This document shows positions 9,757 to 18,818 of a DNA stretch of 64,000 bases, piece after piece. The stretch spans positions 62,001-126,000 of the forward strand of contig NC_009363.1 in the NCBI RefSeq assembly GCF_000092065.1, read 5' to 3'. Made by a program: the position numbers and the translations under genes. Positions within the stretch are counted from its first letter, which is position 1, and every line of letters begins with the position of its first letter. The stretch comes from Ostreococcus lucimarinus CCE9901. Taxonomy: Eukaryota > Chlorophyta > Mamiellophyceae > Mamiellales > Bathycoccaceae. The notes under the pieces are model-generated. The model was not told the origin of the DNA, did no database searches, and was given only the letters and a program-made list of their open reading frames with translations.

Positions 9757-11586
9757 TCACGACGACGACGCGGACGCGACGACGGGCCGCGCGCGCGCCA
9801 GGGCGTCGGGAACGATGACCTCGGCGGTGACGTCGTCGAATTCGGGTTCGCCCAACCGTCGACGAACCATGCGATATAAATCAGGATTGGCGTCGATGCG
9901 CGGCTGAAACAACGAATCGCTCGCGCCGAAATACTTTGGCGATTTGAGCATCTTGTCGATCATGCGATGGACCCACGGAGCCATGACGCGAAGGACGAAA
10001 CGCACGACGGTGGTGGGGATGAAACGCATCTTGACGTCGGCGTGGACGACGATGTCGCCGCGGGTGCGGATGGATTTTGAACCGGCGACGGGCGGGAGCG
10101 CGCGCATGCGCATGCCGCAATTGCCGACGAATTCGATGCGCTTGCGCGATTTGGCGGACGGTGGCGCGCCCGAACCCAGGTCGTCGCCCGATTTGTTGGT
10201 TCGAGTGATTAATATCGCACACGAATGCGGGACTTCTGATTCGAAATCATCCATGCCGGGGATGTTCAAGTGATCGTACGCTCGCGTCGGCGGTTGACCG
10301 ACGTACGTGGAATCGATGACGATGATTTTGTCTCGAGCGCTCAGCGGCCAGGGAAGCCAAATGGCGGAGTATACGACCAAGTGCGTGAGCCCGCGAACGA
10401 GCATTATGGACGTTTCTATGGCATAGACGTTCCAAAGCGTCATTAAATCCCACTCGCGCGCGATGGCGACGAGTCTATGCGGCGGCGCGTCAAACGTCGC
10501 GCTCAGTTTGATGCTGTGCACCGTTCCGCCTTTGAAGCGTCCGTAATATATCACCAAACGCTCGTCCAAATCAGGGTCGGCCTCGAACGTTTCTTGCACC
10601 ACCCCCGGGACGCCAGCGGTTCCACGCACGCTGCTTTCACCTCCGCTCTCGCTCCCGCTCAACGGATCTGGTTGCGTCGCGATGACGGCGCCGTCGCTCG
10701 AACTCACGCTACCGCTCCTCGAGTGTCTGCTTCGTCTCCGACGTCCATACCGAGGCGCCAACGGGTCTTCTTCACCGTCCGACATCGACGCGCGCGAACT
10801 CGCAAGATCGGTGAGTTCGCCAAAATCAATCACGCCTCGTTTCTCCCTATCCGTCCGTCCTAAACTCACCTCGACTTCGGCGCCCGACTGTCGCAAACTT
10901 CTCCGAGCGTCGTTCGCGCCCCCACGCTCGAAATCCACGCTCGAAGCCCACTGTCGACTCAACCCTCGCCCTAAATCTATGCTCGACGTCCGTCGACTCC
11001 CGCTCTCGCTCGCTCGCATCCGCCCGAAATCCACGCTCGACGTCCTCCGCATCCCAAAGTCCACGCTCGACGCTCGCCGGCTGTGATTCGCTCCAATGAT
11101 GACCTCCGCGTCCACCTCCACGCTCGCCTGTCGCCGATGATGCGCCGCTCGCTTCGCCCCCTTATCCACCGGTTTCCACCCATCGTGATGTTCCTCTAAT
11201 TCAACGTCGTTCAGCGCGATCGCTTGTTCGTACACGTCCCGCCACGCCTCGCGTCGACGCGTCGACGCCTCGTCCCGCGCGCTCCCCGTCGCGTCCTCCC
11301 GCGCCACCATCCACAGCGCCGCCTCGAGCTCGCCGAGCGCCGCCAACCGTTCGGCATCGTTCGCGCACGCGTCCACCGTCGTCAGCGCGTCCGCGCGGCC
11401 GATCCACTCGCGCCGCGCGCGCGCGACGTCGAAATTCGCGTCGCATCGCACGTCGTCGTCCCAATCGATCTCGAACGCGTCGTGACGCGCGTCGTGGAAC
11501 GCGTCGTGGAGCGCGTCGACGTCGGCGTCGGCGCGCGCGACCGCGTCTCCATCGTCGGCGCGCGGTCTGCAGCAGCGCGCGCCCAT
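9757..11586 (-). CDS. START-like lipid-binding protein with putative acylated N-terminus
   Basis: A 609-residue protein. The C-terminal half (about residues 350-560) resembles START/Bet v1-like lipid-transfer domains: FKGGTVHSIKLSATFDAP, a conserved W in REWDLMTLWN, then PWPLSARDKIIV and VPHSCAILITRT strands and a long last helix. The middle holds several repeats of the form RR-SSVDFGR, which look like phosphorylation-prone linkers. The chosen start gives an N-terminus MGARCC, consistent with N-myristoylation at Gly2 and palmitoylation at Cys5/6, which would tether the protein to membranes. An upstream in-frame extension exists, but a TATTTAA element lies between it and the chosen ATG. The ligand is unknown. 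Confidence 0.75.
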   Translation of the reverse strand: MGARCCRPRADDGDAVARADADVDALHDAFHDARHDAFEIDWDDDVRCDANFDVARARREWIGRADALTTVDACANDAERLAALGELEAALWMVAREDATGSARDEASTRRREAWRDVYEQAIALNDVELEEHHDGWKPVDKGAKRAAHHRRQASVEVDAEVIIGANHSRRASSVDFGMRRTSSVDFGRMRASESGSRRTSSIDLGRGLSRQWASSVDFERGGANDARRSLRQSGAEVEVSLGRTDREKRGVIDFGELTDLASSRASMSDGEEDPLAPRYGRRRRSRHSRSGSVSSSDGAVIATQPDPLSGSESGGESSVRGTAGVPGVVQETFEADPDLDERLVIYYGRFKGGTVHSIKLSATFDAPPHRLVAIAREWDLMTLWNVYAIETSIMLVRGLTHLVVYSAIWLPWPLSARDKIIVIDSTYVGQPPTRAYDHLNIPGMDDFESEVPHSCAILITRTNKSGDDLGSGAPPSAKSRKRIEFVGNCGMRMRALPPVAGSKSIRTRGDIVVHADVKMRFIPTTVVRFVLRVMAPWVHRMIDKMLKSPKYFGASDSLFQPRIDANPDLYRMVRRRLGEPEFDDVTAEVIVPDALARARPVVASASSS

Positions 11587-11633
11587 GACGGGCGCGCGTC
11601 GCGCGATGGCGCGTCGCGCGCGCCGCGCGTTCG

Positions 11634-11640
11634 TTAAATA
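11634..11640 (-). promoter_or_regulatory. TATA-like element of the START-protein gene
   Basis: TATTTAA on the minus strand, 48 bp upstream of ATG 11586, in otherwise GC-rich DNA. The spacing is the same as between the AT-rich element at 23188-23200 and the ORAI-like gene. It would also be compatible with the divergent Tic20 gene, whose first exon starts about 90 bp to the right. Confidence 0.4.
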
Positions 11641-11731
11641 CGGTGATTGATAGCGTTCGCGCGCGCGCGAGGCATCGCGCGACCGCACACGCGCGCGCGA
11701 CGCGCCGTCGCGAGCGAACGCGCGAGGGAAC

Positions 11732-12776
11732 ATGCGCGCGATTACGATGGAGGTCCCGGTCGACGCCGCGGCGCCGCGGCGCGCGCGCGCGAGCGAGACG
11801 ACGAAGGAAACGATGCGCGCGCGGGTCAGGGTTGCGCGCGCGCGGTGCGGGACGACGAACGCGCGAGACGGCGCGCGCGACGTCGCCGCGCGCGCGGGAC
11901 GACGCGTGGAGGTGCGTGTGATATCGCGCGATCGCGCGCGCGCGCGACGACCGGCGGAGAGACGCGGAAAGGGCGATCGGAGGCGCGGCGGTGCGCGACG
12001 CTGGTGGTGGGTTGAGGGTTAGAGCGCGAGGGCGCGCGACGGCGTCGAATTCGGTTCGCGACGAAGACGATGGACGCCGATGCGCGGCGATGCGAACGCG
12101 GGAAAACGCACGAGACTGACGGTGTGAATTGTGGTCGTTCGCGCTGACGCAGACGCGGGCGTCGTCGGATGCGATTCCGGATTCGTTTAAGATGCCGTTT
12201 CGACCGTCGCCGAACGGGAACAAGGGCAAGGGATTTTTAGAGTTGTGGTTCGGCAGGGACGAGGCGAACGAGGGTAAGATACGACCGGCGCCCTATTTGC
12301 GAATCTTGGCGGTGATACCGTTCGTGATTCCGTTGATGGGGACGATTGCGTTCACGCACAGCGCGTACGAGTTTTTGCCGCTGTTCAAGCACGCGATGTT
12401 CATCTTCGCCCCGGCGATGCAGCTCTTTTACGGGAACTCGTTCATTCCGTTCATGACCTTCTTCGCGCTGTTCTTGCTCGTCGTGCGTAACGAGAAGATT
12501 CCGTACTTTGTGCGGTATTGCACCATGCAAGCCATCTTGCTCGACATCTGTTGCATGCTCGGCGGTTTGATCATGCAATACATGCCGATTTTCATAATGG
12601 TGAGCTGGGTCGGCGAGTGGATGGAGCTTTGGATCTTCGTCAACTCGTTCTTCGCGCTCGGGTACTCCATTTTCAACGCCCTTCAGGGTTTGATCCCCGA
12701 AGCGCCGCTGATCTCCGAAGCCGTGTACGCGCAAGTCCAGGAAGCTCGCGACACGGGGTACATGGAGGAGGAGTGA
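11732..12776 (+). CDS. TIC20: Tic20 family protein of the chloroplast inner envelope translocon
   Basis: Predicted 267-residue protein from exons 11732-11911 and 12153-12776, joined in phase 0 over a 241-bp intron (GTGCGT donor, GCTGACGCAG acceptor region). Exon 1 encodes an Arg/Ala/Thr-rich sequence suited to a chloroplast transit peptide; ATG 11813 is an alternative start. Exon 2 carries the Tic20 fold: RILAVIPFVIPLMG as first membrane helix, FFALFLLVVRNEKIPYFVRY and MQAILLDICCMLGGLI, plus a last helix near WIFVNSFFALGYSIF, about four membrane segments in all. Tic20 forms part of the protein-conducting channel of the inner envelope. Family identity is strong; exon 1 rests on frame, donor and branch motif only. 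Confidence 0.82.
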
Positions 12777-13041
12777 GCGCGCGCTTCGACGACGCGAGTA
12801 GGCCAACCCATTTTCTTAGTAGCTTGAAAACATTGACACTGACACACACACACCTCTCGCCGGCGCGTTCGTCGTTCCATCGCGTTTCGCCCGCGCTTTC
12901 GCGCCCGAGCGCGGTTCGGCCGAACTGGATAAAGTCGCGCGCGTCGCAGATATTTCTCACCACCGTCCTCGCGTAATCGCCGCATCCGTCACAACACGCC
13001 GCGACGCACCGCGCGCGACCGGTTCGCGTGAAAGCGTAATC

Positions 13042-14316
13042 ATGCACGCCTTCGCGCCGTTCGCCAACGCCTCGGCGACGCCCACGGTTCGTCAAACGAC
13101 GTCGAAGCGTCAACAGACGTCATCGCGCTCGAACGCGATCGCGCGCGTCGTTCGCGCGAATGCGCGGTCGAACGACGCCGAAGACGCGGTCGGCGATGCG
13201 ACGACGCGTCGTCGAGCGATCGCGACGCTGTTCGCGGGTGCGGTAGGCACCGCGGGGGCGGTCGGGAGCGCCAAGGCGGACGTGCAAGATTACCTGTCAA
13301 ACTTGCTCGTCGAAAAGCCGCCGCCGCCGAAACGGGAAATTTTGCTCCCGGATCTCGAGGTCAAGCCGTTGACTCGAGAAGAGGGGTACCGAGGAACGAC
13401 GGGGGCGAACAAATCCAAGGCGCAGATCGAGTTTGCGCAGTTTATCGCGCCGATCATCGAGGAGAATATTGATATGGACTTTGGGTCGTACTTCCGATTG
13501 GCGTTGGCGGATTTGGGGACGTTCTCCGTCGTCGGTAAGAAGAATGGGTTGAACGGAAGCATTCGATTCGAACTCGACCGTCCGGAAAATGCTGGATTGA
13601 AGCCGGCGTTCAATTCGATCGAAAAGATTAAAAAGGCTGTGGACGCGAAGACGACGCAGCCGATTACGTACGCGGATTTGATCGCCATCGTTCCGCATTT
13701 TGCGGCTCGCAGACAGTTCAAGGCGGATTACATGGAGGAAGTCGGGGACGATAAGAACTACGAGTTCTTGTTCATCGGCACCAACCCGTTCTTGGGGGCG
13801 AAAATTCGCATCGGTCGCCGTGACGCCGACGGTCCCGATCCCGAAGGTTTGATTCCGCTCGTCGACGGCAACGCCGAGGATTTCATCGCCTGGTTCCGTC
13901 GCATGGGTCTCGGTCCGAACGAACTCGCCGCGCTCGCGCCGTACATCTACGAGGATCGTCAAAAAGGTATCGATATTTGTGCCCAAGACGGCACGTGCGC
14001 GCGTTTGCTCGACGTGTACGAGACGCAGCGCATTTTGGGCAAGCGCGCCCCGGGGCCGGCGGTGACCATCATCAAGAACCTCAAGCAATGCACCGATCAG
14101 TGCATTCCGGGCGGTCCGCTGAGCGTCGCCCCGGCGCAGCTCGATCCGCTCTACGTCGACTACGCCTTCATCAAGGGTGGCGGCGAGATCCCGCGCATCT
14201 CCGCCTCGGGCGCGTACCCGGGCTCGATTTACGACAGCGGCAGCAAGTTGGCCATGCAACTTCGCGCGTCTCAGGCCGAACAGCGCGCGCAGGCCGCCGC
14301 CGCCGCCGGTAACTAA
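13042..14316 (+). CDS. TL29: Thylakoid lumen protein TL29 / APX4-like (non-catalytic class I peroxidase)
   Basis: A 424-residue protein. The N-terminus is a bipartite plastid peptide: residues 1-50 Ser/Thr/Arg-rich, then twin arginines at 56-58, a hydrophobic stretch and an AKA cleavage site at 79, pointing to Tat-dependent import into the thylakoid lumen. The mature part has class I peroxidase features (GLNGSIRFELDRPENAGL, PITYADLIAIVPH) as in plant TL29/APX4, a photosystem II-associated lumenal protein. The GHT-type haem-ligand histidine block and the distal Arg/His catalytic pair of true ascorbate peroxidases are not recognisable, so activity is unlikely. A C-terminal Ala/Gln-rich tail is present. 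Confidence 0.85.
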   Translation: MHAFAPFANASATPTVRQTTSKRQQTSSRSNAIARVVRANARSNDAEDAVGDATTRRRAIATLFAGAVGTAGAVGSAKADVQDYLSNLLVEKPPPPKREILLPDLEVKPLTREEGYRGTTGANKSKAQIEFAQFIAPIIEENIDMDFGSYFRLALADLGTFSVVGKKNGLNGSIRFELDRPENAGLKPAFNSIEKIKKAVDAKTTQPITYADLIAIVPHFAARRQFKADYMEEVGDDKNYEFLFIGTNPFLGAKIRIGRRDADGPDPEGLIPLVDGNAEDFIAWFRRMGLGPNELAALAPYIYEDRQKGIDICAQDGTCARLLDVYETQRILGKRAPGPAVTIIKNLKQCTDQCIPGGPLSVAPAQLDPLYVDYAFIKGGGEIPRISASGAYPGSIYDSGSKLAMQLRASQAEQRAQAAAAAGN

Positions 14317-14438
14317 TCGCATCGCGTTCTCTCACGATTCAAGTTTCGTTTTACACGCTATTCTTCAAACATTGAATTTCAATCAAACGCTCGCTCGCCG
14401 TCTACGCCCGGCCCTCGCCCGGCCCTCGCCTCGCCTCG

Positions 14439-14918
14439 CTACTCCGGCGGCGGATACTTCGCCACCTCCTCCCTCACCCTCCGCTCGTACTTCGCCCTAT
14501 CCGTCGTGTACGTCACGTACGCATCGCTCTGCGCCGGCGACTTCTCGTTCGGATTATCCAGCAGTTCCTGTATCCCCAGCGCCACCTGCTTCACCGTCAC
14601 GCTCGGCCGCCACCCCTCGTCCTCGTTCAGAATGCTCAGGCACACCGTCCCGCTCGGGTACACGTTCGGGTGATAAAATCCCGCAGGAAATTTACACTTC
14701 ATCGGCTTGGCCGGGTACTCCCTCGGGAACTCCATCGTCAGCGGCACGAACGCGCCCTCCCAGCGCGTCCCGCGCGCGCCCGGTATCGAGCACCGCCATC
14801 GAAACAGATTCGTCTCCCCGCTCGCCGTTTTCTCGGGACGCGCGAAGAATCCGGGCGGGTGGTCGCGACGCCAGTTTCGGCGCTCCTCGCCCAGGCGCGC
14901 GAGGGCGACCGACGCCAT
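14439..14918 (-). CDS. UBC9: SUMO-conjugating enzyme E2 (UBC9)
   Basis: A 159-residue protein with full-length UBC fold. The N-terminal basic helix ([19 protein letters not shown]) is typical of UBC9 and binds SUMO. The HPN motif is in [10 protein letters not shown], and the active cysteine is Cys93 in [13 protein letters not shown], the same position as in human UBC9, with the UBC9-specific DE..W loop after it. [16 protein letters not shown] closes the core. It accepts SUMO from the SAE1/2 E1 and passes it to lysines in psi-K-x-E sites. ATG 14918 is chosen because it gives the family length; a 15-residue upstream extension is unlikely. It is divergent from DEX1 with only 100 bp between starts. 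Confidence 0.96.
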   Translation of the reverse strand: MASVALARLGEERRNWRRDHPPGFFARPEKTASGETNLFRWRCSIPGARGTRWEGAFVPLTMEFPREYPAKPMKCKFPAGFYHPNVYPSGTVCLSILNEDEGWRPSVTVKQVALGIQELLDNPNEKSPAQSDAYVTYTTDRAKYERRVREEVAKYPPPE

Positions 14919-15018
14919 CGCGCGTCGCGACGTGACGACGCGACGAATCGATTCTCGATGCAATCGGTCGTCGGCGCGCCGATCGGCGCGTCGCGCGCGG
15001 CAGAGCGCGCCGCGCGCG

Positions 15019-17247
15019 ATGGCGCGAGGGGCGCACGCGCGGACGCGCTCGATGCGCGCGCTCGCGGTGACGCTGACGCTGACGCTGTCGCGATGGCGCG
15101 TCGGCGCGGCGATGACGACCGACGGTTTGACGTCGTCGGATCACCGATCGCGACGCGCGCGCGGCGACGAGGACGCGCGACGCGCGCGCGGTCGTCCGGC
15201 GACGTGGACGGCGTGCGCGGGTCCGTCGCGCGCGGCGCTCGAGCTCGCGTGGCGCGCGGAGACGCACGCGTCGGTGTACGCGACGCCGCTCGCGGAGGAC
15301 GTCGACCGGGACGGACGAGGCGCGGCGGTGACGCAGACGACGAGCGCGCGCGTTCGAGCGCACGACGGCGCGACGGGAATCGATTTAGACGGCGAGAGCT
15401 GGGGCGCGCGACTCGGCGCGGCGTCTCGGGGAGGCGTGGTGAGGATCGGGGAGGCGTACGCGAGCGCGTCGCTGGCGGGCGAGGCGAGGACGTTCGACGG
15501 CGAGCGAACGCGCGCGGTCGCGCGATTAGCGCCGCTGGCGATGGCGGTGGATTGGTTCGGTGACGATGGATCGGGGAAGAGCGACGCGGGCGATCCGCGC
15601 GAGGTTGAGCGGAGACACGAGGCGAGACGACGCGCGCCGGGATCGAGGCGGTTGTTGGACGTCGAAGACGAAGACGAAGAGGAAGAGCCGACGACGATGA
15701 GCGCGGAGGAAGAGGCGAGGAGCGATCGCGGTTGGGACGCGATCGATAGTGGCGGTGATTCGACGCGCGATGTCGCGAGTGGGTCCGTCGAGGCGCGGCG
15801 AGCGGTGGACGGACGAGTCTTCGTGGACGCGCACGCGTTGTGCACGCCCGCCGTCGGCGACGTGGACGGTGACGGCGAACCCGAGCTCGTGCTCGCGGTG
15901 TCGTATTATTTCGATTCTTCCGTGCGCTTTGAAGACGACGTCGATCCGAAGCAGTACGCCGCGACGGCGTTGGTCGTGTTGAACGGCGAGGACTTGTCCA
16001 CCAAGCGCTCGATCGCGCTCGATCAGAGCGCGGCGACGGCGCTGTTCAAAGCCAGAGCGTACGCCCCGCCGACGCTCGTCGATGTCGACGGCGATGGACG
16101 ATTGGACATCGTGATCGGCACGTACGCTGGCGTTTTGCACGTCGTGGACGGCGTTTCGGGGAATCCCTTGCCGGGATGGCCTCGACGGCTCGGACAGATG
16201 GAAGCGCAAGTCACCGCCGCGGACGTCGACTCGGATGGTGACATCGAACTCATCGCGTGCGACGTTCGCGGGACGGTGGCGGTGTTTAAATCGAACGGCG
16301 TCGAGCTTTGGAACAAGCACGTCGAGTCTCGGATTGCCGTCGCGGCGAGCGTAGGAGACGTCGACGGCGACGACGAAATCGAAATCGTCGTCGGCGACAC
16401 CTCTGGCGCCGTGCACGCGTTTCGCGCCAAAGACGGCACCGCACGCGAGCACTGGCCGGTGTACGTGGGCGATAAAATTCTCGCCCCGATCGTGCTCACG
16501 AAACTTCGTCAAACAAAACGCGGGCTCGATGTCATCGTCGCCACGCACGACGGCGTGGTGCACGTGCTCGAGGGCCGAAGTCGATGCCGCGACGTCTTTG
16601 ATATCGCCGAAAAGATTTACGCCGCGCCGTTTGTCACCTCTTTTGCCGGCTTCGGCGAACTCGACGTGATAATTTCCACGATGGAGGGTCACGTGCGCTC
16701 GTTCAAGGCGAAAGGGTCAAAGTTTAATGCGTTGGCGTTGACGTCGAGCGATCACGTGTCTCGCTACGATTATTTCGGTGTGGCGCTGTACGATCGCACT
16801 TATCGCGTCATTCGTGGAACGTACGTTGATGTGGTTTATGAAATCATCGATAGACGCGTGCTCGATCACGCCAAGGCGAGGAAATCGTCGCTCGCGCCGT
16901 ACAAGGTTGCGATTACGGTGACGAGTTTGGATGGTTTCAAGAAGATCGTCTCCGCTCGACACGATCGCGCCGGTCGGTACACGCTTCGGGTGGGCGTTCC
17001 ATCGACGAAAACGCGCGGGGAGATCCGAGTGCGCGTTCAAGATGTCAACTTGATCGCCGACGAAGACGCGTATTCGGTTTCGTTTCACGAAAATTACGAG
17101 ATCGCCTTGAAATGGCTCGTCGCCCTACCGTTTCTTCTCGCGAGCGCGGCGGCGATTCGGCGCGCGAGCGAAGACGCGCTCGAGATGGATGTCTTTGGCG
17201 CGTCAGCCTCGATTCCAACCACCACGAAGGGGATGCACGAGGAATAG
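15019..17247 (+). CDS. DEX1: DEX1-like protein, FG-GAP/integrin-alpha-type beta-propeller, membrane anchored
   Basis: A 742-residue protein. A signal peptide is seen near the N-terminus ([15 protein letters not shown]), beginning at ATG 15019 or 15052. Repeated calcium-binding FG-GAP motifs of form DVDGDG, DVDSDG and DVDGDDE occur at intervals, giving a beta-propeller like integrin alpha chains. A Tyr-kinase-free, beta-rich C-terminal domain and a single membrane helix ([15 protein letters not shown]) close the protein, with a short cytosolic tail. This order matches Arabidopsis DEX1, which is needed for exine pattern in pollen. The alga has no pollen, so the role must be more basic, perhaps calcium-dependent adhesion or secretion. 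Confidence 0.82.
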   Translation: MARGAHARTRSMRALAVTLTLTLSRWRVGAAMTTDGLTSSDHRSRRARGDEDARRARGRPATWTACAGPSRAALELAWRAETHASVYATPLAEDVDRDGRGAAVTQTTSARVRAHDGATGIDLDGESWGARLGAASRGGVVRIGEAYASASLAGEARTFDGERTRAVARLAPLAMAVDWFGDDGSGKSDAGDPREVERRHEARRRAPGSRRLLDVEDEDEEEEPTTMSAEEEARSDRGWDAIDSGGDSTRDVASGSVEARRAVDGRVFVDAHALCTPAVGDVDGDGEPELVLAVSYYFDSSVRFEDDVDPKQYAATALVVLNGEDLSTKRSIALDQSAATALFKARAYAPPTLVDVDGDGRLDIVIGTYAGVLHVVDGVSGNPLPGWPRRLGQMEAQVTAADVDSDGDIELIACDVRGTVAVFKSNGVELWNKHVESRIAVAASVGDVDGDDEIEIVVGDTSGAVHAFRAKDGTAREHWPVYVGDKILAPIVLTKLRQTKRGLDVIVATHDGVVHVLEGRSRCRDVFDIAEKIYAAPFVTSFAGFGELDVIISTMEGHVRSFKAKGSKFNALALTSSDHVSRYDYFGVALYDRTYRVIRGTYVDVVYEIIDRRVLDHAKARKSSLAPYKVAITVTSLDGFKKIVSARHDRAGRYTLRVGVPSTKTRGEIRVRVQDVNLIADEDAYSVSFHENYEIALKWLVALPFLLASAAAIRRASEDALEMDVFGASASIPTTTKGMHEE

Positions 17248-17255
17248 TAGTAGCT

Positions 17256-17861
17256 TTAGTTGTTCGTATATTGCACGTATGTATCCATTGACATGAATTC
17301 ATGTCCATTCTCGGCAGCCATCTCTTGCGTCTCGTCCCAAGGACACCCGCGCTCACGCGCGTACTTCAAACATTCCAACTCTCCATCCATGGCGGCAAGT
17401 GCGCACGTCCACTCGTTCCAGGGACATCCATTCTCGTGCGCGTACTTCAAACACTCCAATTGTCCGCTCCGGGCGGCATTCATGCACGTCCTCTCGTCCC
17501 AAGGACAGCCGTGCTCGTGCGCGTACTTCAAACATTCCAAATGTCCATTCCGGGTGGCGTAATAGCACGTCCTCCAGTCCCAAGGACACTCGCGCTCGTG
17601 CGCGTACTTCAAACACTTCAAATGCCCATTCATGGCGGCATTCGCAGACGTCCATTCGTTCCACGGAAAGTCGAGTCGCCGCGCCTCCTTCAGCTGCTCG
17701 AGATAGCCAAGTTCCGCGAGTTTTGAGCAAACTAAGCCGTCTGCATCGCGCTGCGGTCCGCGAGATACATTCTCGAGGCAAGTCTCGAGGCAATCGTGAG
17801 TCTGACTGGCCCGGCGCTTGATCAATTCGCGCAAACGCGCGTATGGGTCCTTCTTAGCCAT
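17256..17861 (-). CDS. Ankyrin-like repeat protein, CPW type (copy 1)
   Basis: A 201-residue protein made largely of five repeats of about 33 residues from residue 57 on, each with the pattern C-L-K-Y-A-x-E-x-x-C-P-W followed by A-A-x-x-G-x-L. Such ankyrin-related units with CPW are common in protist and giant-virus gene families. The N-terminus is a short Arg/Lys-rich stretch and no F-box or other domain is visible. Partner and function are unknown. The gene sits between DEX1, whose stop is only 8 bp away tail-to-tail, and the glutathione peroxidase. A second member lies at 52843-53661. Confidence 0.8.
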   Translation of the reverse strand: MAKKDPYARLRELIKRRASQTHDCLETCLENVSRGPQRDADGLVCSKLAELGYLEQLKEARRLDFPWNEWTSANAAMNGHLKCLKYAHERECPWDWRTCYYATRNGHLECLKYAHEHGCPWDERTCMNAARSGQLECLKYAHENGCPWNEWTCALAAMDGELECLKYARERGCPWDETQEMAAENGHEFMSMDTYVQYTNN

Positions 17862-18082
17862 GTGTTTGAGAGTCGCGATGTGACCACCGACGTCGTTCTC
17901 GCGCGAGATCGAATACGCGACGGGATCAAACGCGCGCGACGACGAACGAGCGTCGACGTAAACGGGCGTTCGTACATGTAATTACATCACGCTTGAAACC
18001 GTTCGCGCCGAGCGGAGCCGGCGGTATCACGTAAAACATCAAAAAATTAAACAAAATACGTCGAGCGAGCGGCTCGCCAAAG

Positions 18083-18160
18083 CTCGCGCGCGATAATCGA
18101 CGCCGCCACCGAACGTTAAAACGTCCGTTTCGCGACGGCGCGTCACATCTCACGCGCGAG
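18083..18160 (-). promoter_or_regulatory. Candidate SECIS element in the 3' UTR of the glutathione peroxidase gene
   Basis: Read on the minus strand, CTCGCGCG (18160-18153) pairs with CGCGCGAG (18090-18083) as helix I. Inside are the quartet strands TGA (18145-18143) and GA (18098-18097). Exactly 12 bases after the TGA come three A residues (18130-18128), as the apical AA of a SECIS. Helix II forms from CGCGCC and GGCGGCG with a bulge, and the extra ACGTTTTAACGT mini-hairpin fits a form-2 SECIS. It lies about 100 bp after the stop codon at 18252. The fold was judged by eye, not computed. Confidence 0.75.
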
Positions 18161-18211
18161 TTCACGCACGCTCACCCGAACGCTCGCGCCGATCTCTCGA
18201 GATCGCGTCGC

Positions 18212-18266
18212 GACGGTTAACCCAACAGCTTCTTGTAATTGTAATAGACGGTTAACCCAACAGCTT
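18212..18266 (-). repeat. 20-bp direct repeat spanning the glutathione peroxidase stop codon
   Basis: The 20 bases at 18247-18266, which hold the last codons and TAA stop of the peroxidase gene, occur again without change at 18212-18231 in its 3' UTR, 35 bp apart. This looks like a local duplication. Confidence 0.85.
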
Positions 18267-18815
18267 GACGATTTTCGCTTCGTTATCCGCCGCGCCGTCC
18301 CCGTTGCGTTCGACGACGTTTCCATCGCGATCCACCAAAAACTTACACGCAAAGTTCCATCGCACGTCGGATTCATCCCCCGACGCCTTTTTCAAGAACG
18401 TCCACACCGGCGACGCGTCCGCGCCGTTCACGTTCGTCTTCGCCGTCACCGTCGGCGCCGTCTCGAATTCTTGCTTCGCCACGAACGCCGCGATGTCCTC
18501 CGCCTTCGCCAGCTCCTGTCCCCCGAACTGCCCGCTCGGCGTGAGCACGACGACTAAATCCGGCGAGTACTTGTTCGACAAGTCGCGCAGCGCCGCGTAC
18601 TCGCGCTTCGTCGCGCCTCACCTGCTCGCGACGTTCGTCACGAGCACGACTTTGCCCTTCATCGATGCAAACTCGATCGTCGAGCCGTCGAGCGCGGGCG
18701 CGCGCAGGTCGTGGAACGCCGCCATCGCGCGCGTGACTCTTCCGCGCGCGCGCTTCGAGCGAGCGACGCGCGCGGGCGCGAACGAGCGAGCGAACGCGCC
18801 GAGCGCTCGCGTCAT
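18252..18815 (-). CDS. Glutathione peroxidase, selenocysteine-containing (TGA at 18618-18620)
   Basis: Reading through one in-frame TGA gives a 187-residue protein. The front part has APALDGSTIEFASMKGKVVLVTNVASR, shown here in pieces: the last six residues NVASR directly precede the TGA where family members have Cys or Sec, and after it come GATKREYAALRDL. QFGGQE (catalytic Gln) and VRWNF (catalytic Trp/Asn) follow. A SECIS candidate is in the 3' UTR. It reduces hydroperoxides with glutathione or thioredoxin. ATG 18815 adds a 30-residue Arg/Ala-rich leader, perhaps for an organelle; ATG 18725 would give a 157-residue cytosolic form. Both flanks are in the same frame, so a frameshift is not needed. 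Confidence 0.9.
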
Positions 18816-18818
18816 ACT

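Noticed and set aside
11587-11733. N-terminal extension of the START-like protein
   Set aside because: A TATA-like element lies within it, and the shorter start gives a plausible acylation signal.
14707-15018. Upstream extension of the DEX1 frame by 104 codons
   Set aside because: It runs antisense through UBC9 coding sequence and lacks a signal peptide; ATG 15019 is followed by one.
18618-18620. TGA in the peroxidase as a nonsense mutation or pseudogene
   Set aside because: It falls exactly on the Sec/Cys site, the frame continues with conserved residues, and a SECIS candidate follows.
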